Assembly (NCBI RefSeq): GCF_009727065.1
Contig: NZ_WNLP01000002.1
Coordinates: forward strand, 309,501-373,500
Source: Bifidobacterium canis
Lineage (GTDB): Bacteria; Actinomycetota; Actinomycetes; Actinomycetales; Bifidobacteriaceae
Length of the DNA stretch: 64,000 nucleotides
Reading direction: 5' to 3'
A program made the translations under genes and the position numbers. This document shows, in pieces, positions 56,450 to 64,000 of the stretch. Below the pieces are notes generated by a model. That model saw only the letters and a program-made list of their open reading frames with translations. It did not search any database and was not told the DNA's origin. Positions within the stretch are counted from its first letter, which is position 1, and each line of letters begins with the position of its first letter.

Positions 56450-57008
56450 CGTGAATAGACAACCTGCACAGCCGTACGTGCCAACATACGCATCCAACAT
56501 ACGCAGGTTGTCTACCAACATTAGACAACCTGACCAGTTTGGAATGCCTGTATGTGCATGTTGTCGAAGATGCATAGACAACATGCACATAATTCGGCAG
56601 CAAGGTGTGCATGTTGTATAAGCCGAGTAGTCAACTTGCACAGTTTTGGCGCCCAAAATGGCCATGTTGTCGATCTCTGATGGACAACATGCATATGTGG
56701 GATGCCGAAATGGTCATGTTGTCGAATATGAGTAGACAACGTGTGCAGCAGACTCTTATTTGGTCATAGTACCTAGCCTTGATAGACAACATGTACGATT
56801 CGTCACGCTGCTATGTGCATGTTGTCGAACATGAATAGACAACCTGACCAGTTTGGAATGCCTGTGTGTGCATGTTGTCGAAGATGAATAGACAACATGC
56901 ACACTGGGTGAGCTTTACGTGCGCAGGTTGCCTAGCTTGGGTAGACAACCTGCATAGTTTGGGGCGCCGTTGTGGTCATGTTGTCGAATATGAGTAGACA
57001 ACATGTTG
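56441..57008. repeat. Eleven-unit 53-bp dyad array C (TTGTCGA/TTGTCTA-N7-TAGACAA)
   Basis: Left half-sites end at 56448, 56514, 56567, 56620, 56673, 56725, 56775, 56828, 56881, 56934 and 56987; most steps are 52 or 53. The right half-site TAGACAAC follows each after exactly 7 bases (TGGACAAC and TAGTCAAC once each). The first unit overlaps the repaired CAHFA 3 stop codon. Arms change in matched fashion: CATGTTGTC pairs with GACAACATG in some units, and CAGGTTGTC with GACAACCTG in another (56506-56531). Linkers resemble those of array B. Confidence 0.88.
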
Positions 57009-57022
57009 CACATGCGGCGGAA

Positions 57023-57580
57023 TCAGTCCCAGCCCTTGGGCGTGTGCTCGATGGACCACATGCCCAAGCGGTGCGCAAAGCTCTTCTCCCACTTGGCTTC
57101 CAGCTCTTCCTCGCTGAGCTCGTTGCCTTTGCGGTGCAGCTTGTTCATCGCGTTCGTGTGCGTGTCGTCGAGCAGCCACTTACGAATAATGAAGTTCCAG
57201 ATCGAAACGATCACGGTGGCGATCAGTTTGCCGCCGTTTGTGCGCAGCAAATATTCACCGTGCTGCGTGACTGCGGCATTAGGGCTCATGCCATACGTCG
57301 ACAGCCACAGAATCAGCATATTGATGAGCAGGCCGATCACTGCGGAGACAAAGAAGATCAGAATCTCCATCCACCTCGCCATATCCGGGCGATGCTTGAA
57401 CACATATTTCATGCTGGCCAAGTAATTGAACACCAGTGAAATGAGGAAGGAGATAGTGCCGGCGATCACATTGTTCATATGGAACAAGCCGACCAACAGA
57501 TTGAGAATACCCCAATCGATCAGGAAGGCGATAATGCCAACAACGCCGAACTTCAGAATCTGTTCAATCAGTTTTCGCAC
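57023..57580 (-). CDS. GtrA-family membrane protein
   Basis: About 185 residues with four hydrophobic segments (ILKFGVVGIIAFLIDWGILN, IAGTISFLISLVFNYLASMK, ILIFFVSAVIGLLINMLILW, GGKLIATVIVSIWNFIIRKW), the GtrA/DPMS pattern. Such proteins help move polyprenyl-linked sugars across the membrane for wall or surface polysaccharide glycosylation. A hydrophilic tail (about 45 residues) follows the last span. The likely start is GTG 57580 (VRKLIEQILKFG) with GAAG upstream. It ends right beside repeat array C, which may serve as its terminator. Confidence 0.82.
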   Translation of the reverse strand: MRKLIEQILKFGVVGIIAFLIDWGILNLLVGLFHMNNVIAGTISFLISLVFNYLASMKYVFKHRPDMARWMEILIFFVSAVIGLLINMLILWLSTYGMSPNAAVTQHGEYLLRTNGGKLIATVIVSIWNFIIRKWLLDDTHTNAMNKLHRKGNELSEEELEAKWEKSFAHRLGMWSIEHTPKGWD

Positions 57581-57709
57581 GCTTCGATCATACAAGGCAC
57601 TCTGCCGCAGTGCTTGGCAAGCGCAGCACACTGCGGCAGAGACTATGGCAAATCATGGCAGATTGATCAGCGCGCGAAATCCTCGCACATAAACCGGCGA
57701 GCGTGCGAA

Positions 57710-58648
57710 CTACAGCTCGACTTCCGGCTTCGACGAATCATCTTTGACATGCGCGAACTTGGCTGCCAGAGCTTCCTTGTTCTTACGCTCGTCCTCTTCC
57801 TTCGCAGCGCGCTTGGCTTCCTCGGGATCCCACAGAATATCTTCGCGATGCTTCTTCCACTCCGCGCTCGCCAGCGGCAGCAACGCCTGGGCGAGCACGA
57901 TGGTCGAATCTGCAATGCTGGTGTCGCCGTTCGGTGTGGCATACGCGGTGAGCAGACCGTGGAACTGGTCTGCGGTCAGGCACAAGCGTGGCACCGATGC
58001 AATCTCTGCGAGTTCATTGACCAGCAGAATAACCGGCAAACTGTCTTTTTCGAACACTTGCACGCGATCTTCCGGAGCGCCGCCGGCACGCGGAGTATCC
58101 CAGCCGATTTGCTGCTTGATCTGCGCGCGAATCTCACGCAGCATGCGCGAGAACACGAGCAGAATCGCGGCGAAACGATGCGCAATATCAGTGTTATCTG
58201 CAGTGTGCTGCTTCACATATTCGCTGAAATCGCCCAGAATCTCGCGAATCTGTGCTTGGGTGTGGTCGTCCCAGTCAACGGAAAGCGTCTTCGCAGCGTC
58301 GAACAGCAGTGCGGGGTCTTGAGTCTGCGAATAATCCTCAGTCTGCTCGTACGCGTCGTTAGCGGAGAGCAGAGCGTCGACGATCGACTGTGGGCGGCCC
58401 GGAATCTCGTCCGCGCCCTCATACACGAACTCGGCGTCGGGCATCGTCACCTGCTCGCCGGTCAGTATTTGCGCCATTGCGAGCGTGATGCGAACCTGCA
58501 GATTCTCGGCATATTTCACGTCGTTATCCATGCGTTCCGCCGATGTGAGCGGCCACAATCCGGTCAGTTCCTCACCACTGTGTGAGGCGATTGCCATTTC
58601 GGGCAACGCTGCAATCTGCTCGACTATCTGCTCGCTGTCAAAAGCCAT
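57710..58648 (-). CDS. Conserved hypothetical protein
   Basis: A 312-residue acidic soluble protein I cannot assign. It starts MAFDSEQIVEQIAALPEMAI and contains GLWPLTSAERMDNDVKYAEN, IVDALLSANDAYEQTEDYSQ, LLVFSRMLREIRAQIKQQIG and ILLVNELAEIASVPRLCLTA. The C-terminus is Lys/Glu-rich (WDPEEAKRAAKEEDERKNKE). No membrane span or signal peptide. Predicted mostly helical. ATG 58648 follows GCGAGG on the minus strand. Its neighbours give no functional hint. Confidence 0.7.
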   Translation of the reverse strand: MAFDSEQIVEQIAALPEMAIASHSGEELTGLWPLTSAERMDNDVKYAENLQVRITLAMAQILTGEQVTMPDAEFVYEGADEIPGRPQSIVDALLSANDAYEQTEDYSQTQDPALLFDAAKTLSVDWDDHTQAQIREILGDFSEYVKQHTADNTDIAHRFAAILLVFSRMLREIRAQIKQQIGWDTPRAGGAPEDRVQVFEKDSLPVILLVNELAEIASVPRLCLTADQFHGLLTAYATPNGDTSIADSTIVLAQALLPLASAEWKKHREDILWDPEEAKRAAKEEDERKNKEALAAKFAHVKDDSSKPEVEL

Positions 58649-58897
58649 AATATACCTCGCTTCTCGCGTTCCCGCGCGGTCTTCAGCCATACCAATGATA
58701 GGCGAAAACGCGCGGGCGTGCGTGAATCCGCGAAATCTTCGCAGCGCATATTCGCGGCGCGCTGCTGTGCACAACTTGCGTTGACGTGCATTTAAGAGAA
58801 CACTAAGAGGCAGCGGCACACCGCGCGTGCGGCGGCGTGCTCAGGCAAGAAATAATTCAATATTCACAAATTCACAGTATTCAACGGAGGAGTTGCA

Positions 58898-59245
58898 ATG
58901 CCAGTTATTCACACCCATGTTTCCGTCCCGACCACCAAAGAGCAGCGCGACACGCTCAAGTCACTGTACGGGCAGGCGATTCCAGCTGTGCCAGGCAAGT
59001 CCGAGGGCTGGCTCATGTGCATTTTCGAAGATAATCTGCCGATGTATTTCGGCGGCGACGACTCCGCGCCGGTCGCGTATGTGGAAGTCAACGTGTTCGG
59101 ATCTTCGGTGCCGAAGAGCGCGTGGGAGAAGCTCACGCCGGCGATTATGGGCGCGCTCGGAGACACGCTGCAGATTCCCGCCGACCGCACATATATTCGC
59201 TACACTGCGACGCCGGACTGGGGTTGGAACGGCGGGAATTTCTAG
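58898..59245 (+). CDS. MIF/phenylpyruvate-tautomerase-related protein
   Basis: A 115-residue member of the tautomerase/MIF superfamily. The catalytic Pro2 follows the initiator methionine (MPVIHTHVSVPTTKEQRDTL). VPGKSEGWLMCIFEDNLPMY and the C-terminal ADRTYIRYTATPDWGWNGGN are typical of MIF-like proteins. Such enzymes tautomerise phenylpyruvate or dopachrome-like substrates in vitro; the bacterial role is unclear. GGAGGAG stands before ATG 58898. A terminator follows. Confidence 0.85.
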   Translation: MPVIHTHVSVPTTKEQRDTLKSLYGQAIPAVPGKSEGWLMCIFEDNLPMYFGGDDSAPVAYVEVNVFGSSVPKSAWEKLTPAIMGALGDTLQIPADRTYIRYTATPDWGWNGGNF

Positions 59246-59269
59246 TAATTCTTCGCTACATACTAGTTG

Positions 59270-59306
59270 CGCTGGCTGTGCTTCGCACACAGCCAGCGTT
59301 TATTTT
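59270..59306 (+). terminator. Terminator of the MIF-like gene
   Basis: Eleven-base arms CGCTGGCTGTG (59270-59280) and CACAGCCAGCG (59288-59298), then TTTATTTT. Confidence 0.85.
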
Positions 59307-59326
59307 GCGGAGTTATTCGCGCAGAC

Positions 59327-59989
59327 TTATTTACTGCACGTCTTTGGCGGGTCGACGTAGGTGATCGACAGCACTTCGCCGGTTTGCGAGTCGTAGGTGA
59401 TCGACGTCACCGACGCGAGCGCCGTCTTGCGCAGCAGCATATTGTGCTCGGGGTGGCCGGTTTCGAGCAGGTGACGGTACGACCAGATTGGCGACTCGTG
59501 CGTCACCACAATGATCTGCTGGCCGGGGTATTCGCGCACTTTCTCTTGCGCGAAGTTCTGCACGCGCGCCGCAATCGACTTGTAGCTCTCGCCCCAGCTC
59601 GGTTTCCACAGATTACTCACCAGTTTGAGATTGCGCGGCCTCCACAGCGCGCCCTCACCGTGGCCGATGCGCGTGCCGCGGAACTCGTTGCCGGCTTCGA
59701 TCAAGCGGTCGTCGGTCAGCAGTTCCAATGATTCCTGCCCGCGCTCGCTGCGCACGGCGTTGAGTTTGAGCAGAATCTCGTTCGCGGTTTCGCGCGTGCG
59801 GTCGAGCGGCGACGAGTAGACGGCGACCGCGGTGTTCATCTGCGGACTGTTCGCGATGTATGCGCCGGTCGCCTGCGCCATGCGCTGCCCGCGCGCGGAG
59901 AGGTGGAAGTCGGGGAGTCGCTCATACAACAGATGATCGGGATTGTAGACTTTGCCGTGCCTGACGAAGTTGATGGTCGTCGCGGTCAT
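59327..59989 (-). CDS. Histidine phosphatase (phosphoglycerate-mutase-like)
   Basis: A 220-residue RHG-family phosphatase. The catalytic motif is TTINFVRHGKVYNPDHLLYE (phosphohistidine in RHG). VYSSPLDRTRETANEILLKL supplies the second arginine pair and VVTHESPIWSYRHLLE the second histidine. ADP-sugar, phosphosugar and nucleotide substrates are known for the family; this one is unassigned. ATG 59989 has AAGGAGTT upstream. The frame opens at 60073, but that extension crosses the TA-rich palindrome. Confidence 0.85.
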   Translation of the reverse strand: MTATTINFVRHGKVYNPDHLLYERLPDFHLSARGQRMAQATGAYIANSPQMNTAVAVYSSPLDRTRETANEILLKLNAVRSERGQESLELLTDDRLIEAGNEFRGTRIGHGEGALWRPRNLKLVSNLWKPSWGESYKSIAARVQNFAQEKVREYPGQQIIVVTHESPIWSYRHLLETGHPEHNMLLRKTALASVTSITYDSQTGEVLSITYVDPPKTCSK

Positions 59990-60322
59990 TCGAACTCCTT
60001 GTGTGTTGCGGCTGCTTTTGCTCTCTCGCGACCAATATATATGGTGGTCGATAGGCCGCAAAAAATTTTCCAAAATTTTTTCTTCTCACCCCAATGTACC
60101 GCGTGTTGCGAGGGGTGGTGTCTGTAATGTTGCCATGTTTGCCAAAACAATGCATTTTCGAGGCTCTCACAACACCTCGGCAATGCGCGCAAACACAAGC
60201 AACACTGCGCGCAAAAATGCGCGCAACAACAATCCACCCCACCAATCCGGGCGTCGCCGCAATACAACGAGGTGACGTGCATGCCGGTGGCCGGGGTTTG
60301 ACGCAGAAAGGAGCGGCAGCAA
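59990..60322. promoter_or_regulatory. Divergent intergenic region of the phosphatase and MFS genes
   Basis: 333 bases without a gene. GCGACC, centre AATATATATGGT, GGTCGA at 60027-60050 is a member of the GACC/GGTC palindrome family. Three direct copies of TGCGCGCAA start at 60184, 60206 and 60219 in front of the MFS gene. Both may be operators of the divergent promoters. Confidence 0.45.
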
Positions 60323-61747
60323 ATGAGTTTCAATGTGATCGCCGGAGCGCGGGATATTGGTCGTCGAGTATTCGGTGGGTACGCGCAGCTATTGCGCATA
60401 CCGCACACTGCACGGTTCGCCGTGGGGTCAGTGATCGCCTGCATGCCGTTCCCGATGGTGGGCATGACGATGACGATCATGACCCAGCAATACTACGGCA
60501 ACTATTCGCTTGCCGGCGCACTCACCGCAGTGCAGGCGATTTCCGGCGCGGTGTTCGGGCCATTGCTCGGCACGCTCGTCGACCGCTTCGGCCAACGGCA
60601 GGTGTCGATTCCCACGATCGTCGTGTGGATGATCGCCGCCGTCTCGTTCGTCAGCTGCGTGAGCGCACGCGTGGCACCATGGATTCTGTTCTGCATCGTG
60701 CCGTTCTTCGCCGCCGTCCCACCGTGGGGCGCGATGAGCCGCGCTCGCTGGACGTACCTGATGGGCAACGACAGGCAGGGCGTCAACCGCGCGCTTTCGC
60801 TGTCCGGCGTGTTCGACGAGGCGATGTGGGTGGTGGGCAATCCGCTCGCGTCCACGCTCGCCGTGATCTCCGGCTTCCTTGCGATGTCGTTCACCGGCGT
60901 GTGCGTGATCATTGGCGCGCTCATGTTCCTCACTGAAATGACCACGTGCCCGCCGAGCCAGACCGATTTGGCGCGCGAAGCTGGGCTCACGCGCAAGGAG
61001 TTCCGTGAGCGCGAGGCTGAGAAGGCGCGTCTCGCACGCGCGCAGAGTGCCGCCGAAGACGCTCGCGTGCACGCTGCATCGCAGGGACTGACCGCCGAGC
61101 AGATCGACGCCGCCGCGCGCGACGCATACGATCGCTCGATGAGCGGCGTCAAGGATTCGATCTGGGGCCCTGGCCTGATCGCCGTGTGCGCCACATGGTT
61201 CGGCTTGGGCGCGTTCCAGTCGGCTGCCGGCATTTCGATTATTGCGTTCGCCACCGAAGCGAATATGAAGCAATACACGGGCTTTGTGTTCGCGTGCTTC
61301 TCGATTTCGTCGCTGACCGGCGCGCTGCTGTATGGTGCGAAAAACTGGACGATTCCGTTGTGGAAGCGCTTCTACGTGTGCTTGGCGGTGCTCAACATTG
61401 GCATCGGATCGTTCTTGTTCGCCAAGCATCTGTGGGTGATCATGGTGATCTATTTGATCATCGGCGTATGCCAGTCGCCGACGTGGATCAACGGCAACCA
61501 GCTGATGCTGCACCTTGTTCCACAGACGCGTTTCACGGAAGGCATGGCGTGGATGGGCGCGATGAACTCGATCGGTGGCTCCGCTGGATCCGCGATCGCA
61601 GGCGTCTTCATCGACCGCGCTGGCTCGCACGGCGGTTTCGCCGTGGTCACTGTGCTCGCGCTCGTGTCGCTCGCGATCGCTCTGCTCGGTTTCAAGCAGA
61701 TCAAGACGAGCACGGAGACGCCGGTGCTCACTGAGATTTCCGCGTAA
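60323..61747 (+). CDS. Major facilitator superfamily transporter
   Basis: A 474-residue membrane protein with about 12 spans, in two halves separated by a long charged loop (about residues 215-280: [20 protein letters not shown], then [20 protein letters not shown]). The first half has [17 protein letters not shown], an MFS motif A variant between spans 2 and 3. The substrate is unknown; drug or metabolite export is common in this family. Ribosome-binding site AAAGGAG precedes ATG 60323 by 9 bases. Confidence 0.85.
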   Translation: MSFNVIAGARDIGRRVFGGYAQLLRIPHTARFAVGSVIACMPFPMVGMTMTIMTQQYYGNYSLAGALTAVQAISGAVFGPLLGTLVDRFGQRQVSIPTIVVWMIAAVSFVSCVSARVAPWILFCIVPFFAAVPPWGAMSRARWTYLMGNDRQGVNRALSLSGVFDEAMWVVGNPLASTLAVISGFLAMSFTGVCVIIGALMFLTEMTTCPPSQTDLAREAGLTRKEFREREAEKARLARAQSAAEDARVHAASQGLTAEQIDAAARDAYDRSMSGVKDSIWGPGLIAVCATWFGLGAFQSAAGISIIAFATEANMKQYTGFVFACFSISSLTGALLYGAKNWTIPLWKRFYVCLAVLNIGIGSFLFAKHLWVIMVIYLIIGVCQSPTWINGNQLMLHLVPQTRFTEGMAWMGAMNSIGGSAGSAIAGVFIDRAGSHGGFAVVTVLALVSLAIALLGFKQIKTSTETPVLTEISA

Positions 61748-61815
61748 TATTCCGCACGATTGTTTTCGCTGTGGCGCGTGCTGGCACGTCTGCCGCGCGC
61801 GCCACAATAGACAAC

Positions 61816-63384
61816 ATGACTGAAGCTGCAAAAACCGAAGAATCTGTAACCGAAAACCACGAGCACGTCAAGCCTGAGCTGCCGAAGGACGTGCGTGTGC
61901 GTTTCTGCCCGTCTCCGACCGGCATTCCGCACGTCGGCATGGTGCGCACCGCGCTGTTCAACTGGTCTGAGGCGCGTCACACTGGCGGCACGTTCGTGTT
62001 CCGCATCGAAGACACCGATGCGCAGCGTGACTCCGAAGAGAGTTTCAATCAGATTATCGAGGCGCTGCAGTGGCTCGGCATCGACTGGGACGAGGGTGTC
62101 GGCGTCGGCGGACCTGACGGACCATACCGTCAGTCCGAGCGTGGCGAGATCTATGAGAATGTCGCACAGAAGCTGCTCGAAGCAGGCTATGCATATGAGT
62201 CGTTCTCCACGTCTGAAGAGATCGAGGCTCGCAACGAGGCTGCAGGACGCCCGAAGGCGTTCGGCTACGACGGCTACGACCGCAATCTGACCGAAGAGCA
62301 GAAGGCCGCGTTCCGCGCTGAGGGGCGCAAGCCGGCTCTGCGTATTCGCATGCCTGACGAAGACATCACGTTCAACGACTTGATTCGCGGCGACATCACG
62401 TTCAAGGCTGGCTCCGTGCCGGATTACGTGATCGTGCGCCCGAACGGTGACCCGCTCTACACGCTCACGAACCCGGTTGACGACGCACTCATGCGCATCA
62501 ACGTGGTGCTGCGCGGCGAGGATCTGCTGAGCTCCACGCCACGCCAGATCGTGCTTTACCGTTACCTGATGGAGCTGGGCATCGCCAAGGAGATGCCGCT
62601 GTTCGGCCACTTGCCGTATGTGATGGGGCAGGGCAACAAGAAGCTTTCCAAGCGCGACCCGGAGTCGAACCTCTTCCTGCACCGCGAACACGGCTTCATC
62701 AAGGAAGGCCTGCTTAACTACCTGGCGCTGCTCGGATGGTCGATCGCACCGGATCGCGACATCTTCTCAATGGACGAGATGGTCGAGAAGTTCGATGTGC
62801 GCGACGTCAAGGCCAACCCTGCCCGCTTCGACATCGACAAGGCCATTTCGATCAACGCCGAACACATTCGCATGCTCGAACCGCTAGACTTCCTCGAGCG
62901 CTCGGTGCCATACCTGTTCCGTGACGGCGTGGTGAGCGCCGAGAGCTGGGATGCCCTGACCGATCGCGAACGCGAGATCCTCACGGCCGCCGCACCGCTC
63001 GTGCAGCCGCGCGTGCGCCTGCTCGGTGAAGTGGCTGGCATGGTCGGTTCTCTGCTTTCCGATGCCGACTACATCGCCCCAGAAGCCGACGCCAAGAAGC
63101 AGCTCAAGGCTTCGGCAGGCGAAGTGCTCGACGCCGCCATCGCCGCTCTGGACGCCGTTCCGGAAAGCGAATGGAAGACCGACAACCTGCACGAGACGCT
63201 GAACAAGGCGCTCGTGGAAGACGGCGGCTACAAGCCACGTCTCGCGTTCGGCCCTGTGCGCGTTGCGATGTCTGGCCGTCGCGTGTCCCCACCACTGTTC
63301 GAGTCCATGGAGATCGTCGGCAAGCCAGTGTCGATCGCACGCCTGCGCAACCTGCGCGAGCATCTGCCGGAAATTCAGGGCTGA
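61816..63384 (+). CDS. gltX: Glutamyl-tRNA synthetase
   Basis: A 522-residue class I synthetase charging tRNA-Glu, and probably also tRNA-Gln for later amidation. The HIGH-type motif is [20 protein letters not shown] (here HVGM), [20 protein letters not shown] and [20 protein letters not shown] are typical, and the KMSKS equivalent is [19 protein letters not shown] 61816 is the likely start; the frame opens at 61771. tRNA-Glu and tRNA-Gln genes lie 250 bases downstream, an apt neighbourhood. Confidence 0.95.
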   Translation: MTEAAKTEESVTENHEHVKPELPKDVRVRFCPSPTGIPHVGMVRTALFNWSEARHTGGTFVFRIEDTDAQRDSEESFNQIIEALQWLGIDWDEGVGVGGPDGPYRQSERGEIYENVAQKLLEAGYAYESFSTSEEIEARNEAAGRPKAFGYDGYDRNLTEEQKAAFRAEGRKPALRIRMPDEDITFNDLIRGDITFKAGSVPDYVIVRPNGDPLYTLTNPVDDALMRINVVLRGEDLLSSTPRQIVLYRYLMELGIAKEMPLFGHLPYVMGQGNKKLSKRDPESNLFLHREHGFIKEGLLNYLALLGWSIAPDRDIFSMDEMVEKFDVRDVKANPARFDIDKAISINAEHIRMLEPLDFLERSVPYLFRDGVVSAESWDALTDREREILTAAAPLVQPRVRLLGEVAGMVGSLLSDADYIAPEADAKKQLKASAGEVLDAAIAALDAVPESEWKTDNLHETLNKALVEDGGYKPRLAFGPVRVAMSGRRVSPPLFESMEIVGKPVSIARLRNLREHLPEIQG

Positions 63385-63429
63385 ACCTGTGCGTTGCCTC
63401 TTTCGCGATTGCGCGGAGAGGTGTATAGT

Positions 63430-63456
63430 CGCCAAGACCTTTTCAAGGTCTTGGCG
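63430..63456 (+). terminator. Hairpin after gltX
   Basis: Perfect 12-base arms CGCCAAGACCTT and AAGGTCTTGGCG with loop TTC. No T-tract. Confidence 0.55.
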
Positions 63457-63478
63457 CAGCCCTCATATATATTGAGCG

Positions 63479-63520
63479 AAAAGCGGCGGGCAAACCTTGG
63501 TTTGCCCGCCGCTTTTTCGT
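63479..63520 (+). terminator. Strong terminator after gltX
   Basis: Sixteen-base perfect arms 63479-63494 (AAAAGCGGCGGGCAAA) and 63501-63516, loop CCTTGG, then TTTTT. CTCATATATATTGAG, a TA-rich palindrome, lies just before it (about 63462-63476). Confidence 0.92.
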
Positions 63521-63632
63521 CGCGCAGACTGTCTAACCGCTATGCCTGCCGGTTTGTAAGCGACACGCCGAAGTTGCGCTAAAGGAAATTGTTGGCTATA
63601 TTTCTTATCTGTTGCTTCAAGCAAGTGACGAT

Positions 63633-63705
63633 GCCCCCATCGTCTAGCGGTCTAGGACTACGCCCTCTCACGGCGCCAACACCGGTTCAAATCCGGTTGG
63701 GGGTA
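63633..63705 (+). tRNA. tRNA-Glu (CTC)
   Basis: The acceptor stem GCCCCCA pairs with TGGGGGT. D-arm CGTCTAGCGGTCTAGGAC, anticodon loop CTCTCAC within CGCC/GGCG (anticodon CTC), T-arm CCGGTTCAAATCCGG. Discriminator A. CCA is not encoded. Confidence 0.93.
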
Positions 63706-63740
63706 CGAGTTCAATCAGCATGCTGGTTGAACCTGCCAAT

Positions 63741-63815
63741 TGGGATATGGTGTAATTGGCAACACAGCTGATTCTGGTTCAGCCATTCTTGGTTCGAGTC
63801 CAGGTATCCCAGCCA
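63741..63815 (+). tRNA. tRNA-Gln (CTG)
   Basis: Acceptor TGGGATA pairs with TATCCCA, anticodon stem GCTGA/TCAGC with loop TTCTGGT (anticodon CTG), T-arm with GGTTCGAGTCC. The sequence ends GCCA, so CCA is encoded. It lies 35 bases after tRNA-Glu. Confidence 0.93.
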
Positions 63816-63817
63816 AT

Positions 63818-63850
63818 AAAACCTCCGCTTCGGCGGAGGTTTTATTTTTC
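63818..63850 (+). terminator. Terminator of the tRNA pair
   Basis: Eleven-base arms AAAACCTCCGC (63818-63828) and GCGGAGGTTTT (63833-63843), loop TTCG, then further Ts. Confidence 0.92.
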
Positions 63851-63895
63851 CGCCAGCCTCTGCCGTCTTGCCGTCTCATACCTCTCGCTCTCCAT

Positions 63896-64000
63896 CCCTC
63901 TATTTTGCTGGTGGGGATATGAAACCATTTTGGTCTCGAATATGCGGAATCTTTTTTCGTTGAAAAATAGCCATTTTTGTAATCTGTATATCTGCGGGTA
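63896..64000. mobile_element. MITE-like element, copy 2 (cut by window end)
   Basis: Starts CCCTCTATTTTGCTGGTGGG then GATATGAAAC, matching the terminal repeat of the element at 27944-28090. The interior block TTTTTTCGTTGAAAAATAGC corresponds to TTTTCGTTGGAAAATAGC on the reverse strand of copy 1. The other terminal repeat lies outside the window. Confidence 0.55.

Noticed and set aside
54173..57008. CRISPR array
   Set aside because: The period (52-53 bp) is CRISPR-like, but each unit is an imperfect dyad with variable arms, linkers are partly shared between units, and no cas gene is present in the window.

Overview
This window is a high-GC actinobacterial chromosome segment, most probably from Bifidobacterium or a close relative in the Bifidobacteriaceae. 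The evidence is the gene set and its order: glnD, dnaB, murT-gatD, upp, a Nudix/phosphatase fusion next to ppk, a tad pilus locus, dnaX-recR, an aspartate kinase split into catalytic and ACT subunits, asd, leuA, ino1, topA-tmk-holB, fhs and gltX. It also carries an actinobacterial MurT/GatD pair and DUF4244/TadE-type pilins. I assign the organism from gene content and cannot fix the species.

Layout. 1-10.3 kb holds the end of glnD, a DnaA-box-rich intergenic region, a small membrane protein, a flavodoxin-fold oxidoreductase (minus strand), dnaB, the lipid II amidation pair murT-gatD, a phasin-like protein, a UbiB-type kinase and a glycerophosphodiesterase. 10.4-16.1 kb is a minus-strand block: upp, an unknown protein, a MutT1-like Nudix/RHG fusion and ppk. 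16.7-21.8 kb is the tad pilus locus (tadZ, A, B, C, then pilin, TadE-like and TadG-like genes). 22-31 kb has dnaX-recR, lysC/ACT/asd, a DUF5701-like gene and leuA. 31-42.3 kb has a class A PBP (minus), ino1, the SRP RNA, a PAP2 phosphatase, topA, tmk, holB and a YbhB-like protein. 42.8-46.4 kb has a C69 dipeptidase and fhs. 46.9-56.5 kb carries three cell-wall-anchored 'choice-of-anchor A' surface proteins separated by unusual tandem dyad arrays. 57-64 kb has GtrA, an unknown protein, a MIF-like protein, a phosphoglycerate-mutase-like phosphatase, an MFS transporter, gltX, tRNA-Glu and tRNA-Gln.

The most unusual content is intergenic. At least six regions hold regularly spaced repeats: a 21-bp phased motif array (11459-11682), a 23-bp iteron-like array (44545-44705), two 52-bp arrays built on GTTAAC-N10-GTTAAC (13511-13709 and 53939-54132), and two 53-bp arrays built on TTGTCTA-N7-TAGACAA (54173-54636 and 56441-57008). 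The last two bracket a surface-protein gene. The arms of individual dyads covary, which suggests selection on the symmetry. In addition, paired DnaA-like boxes in inverted orientation precede both transcription units of the tad locus, and a MITE-like element occurs at 27.95 kb and again at the right edge.

Sequence quality: nine genes or gene segments are broken by what looks like a single missing base, mostly inside a short homopolymer run (dnaB, gatD, DUF5701, topA twice, fhs, and three in two surface proteins). Because several of these genes are essential, I treat these as probable sequencing deletions and annotate the genes through them.
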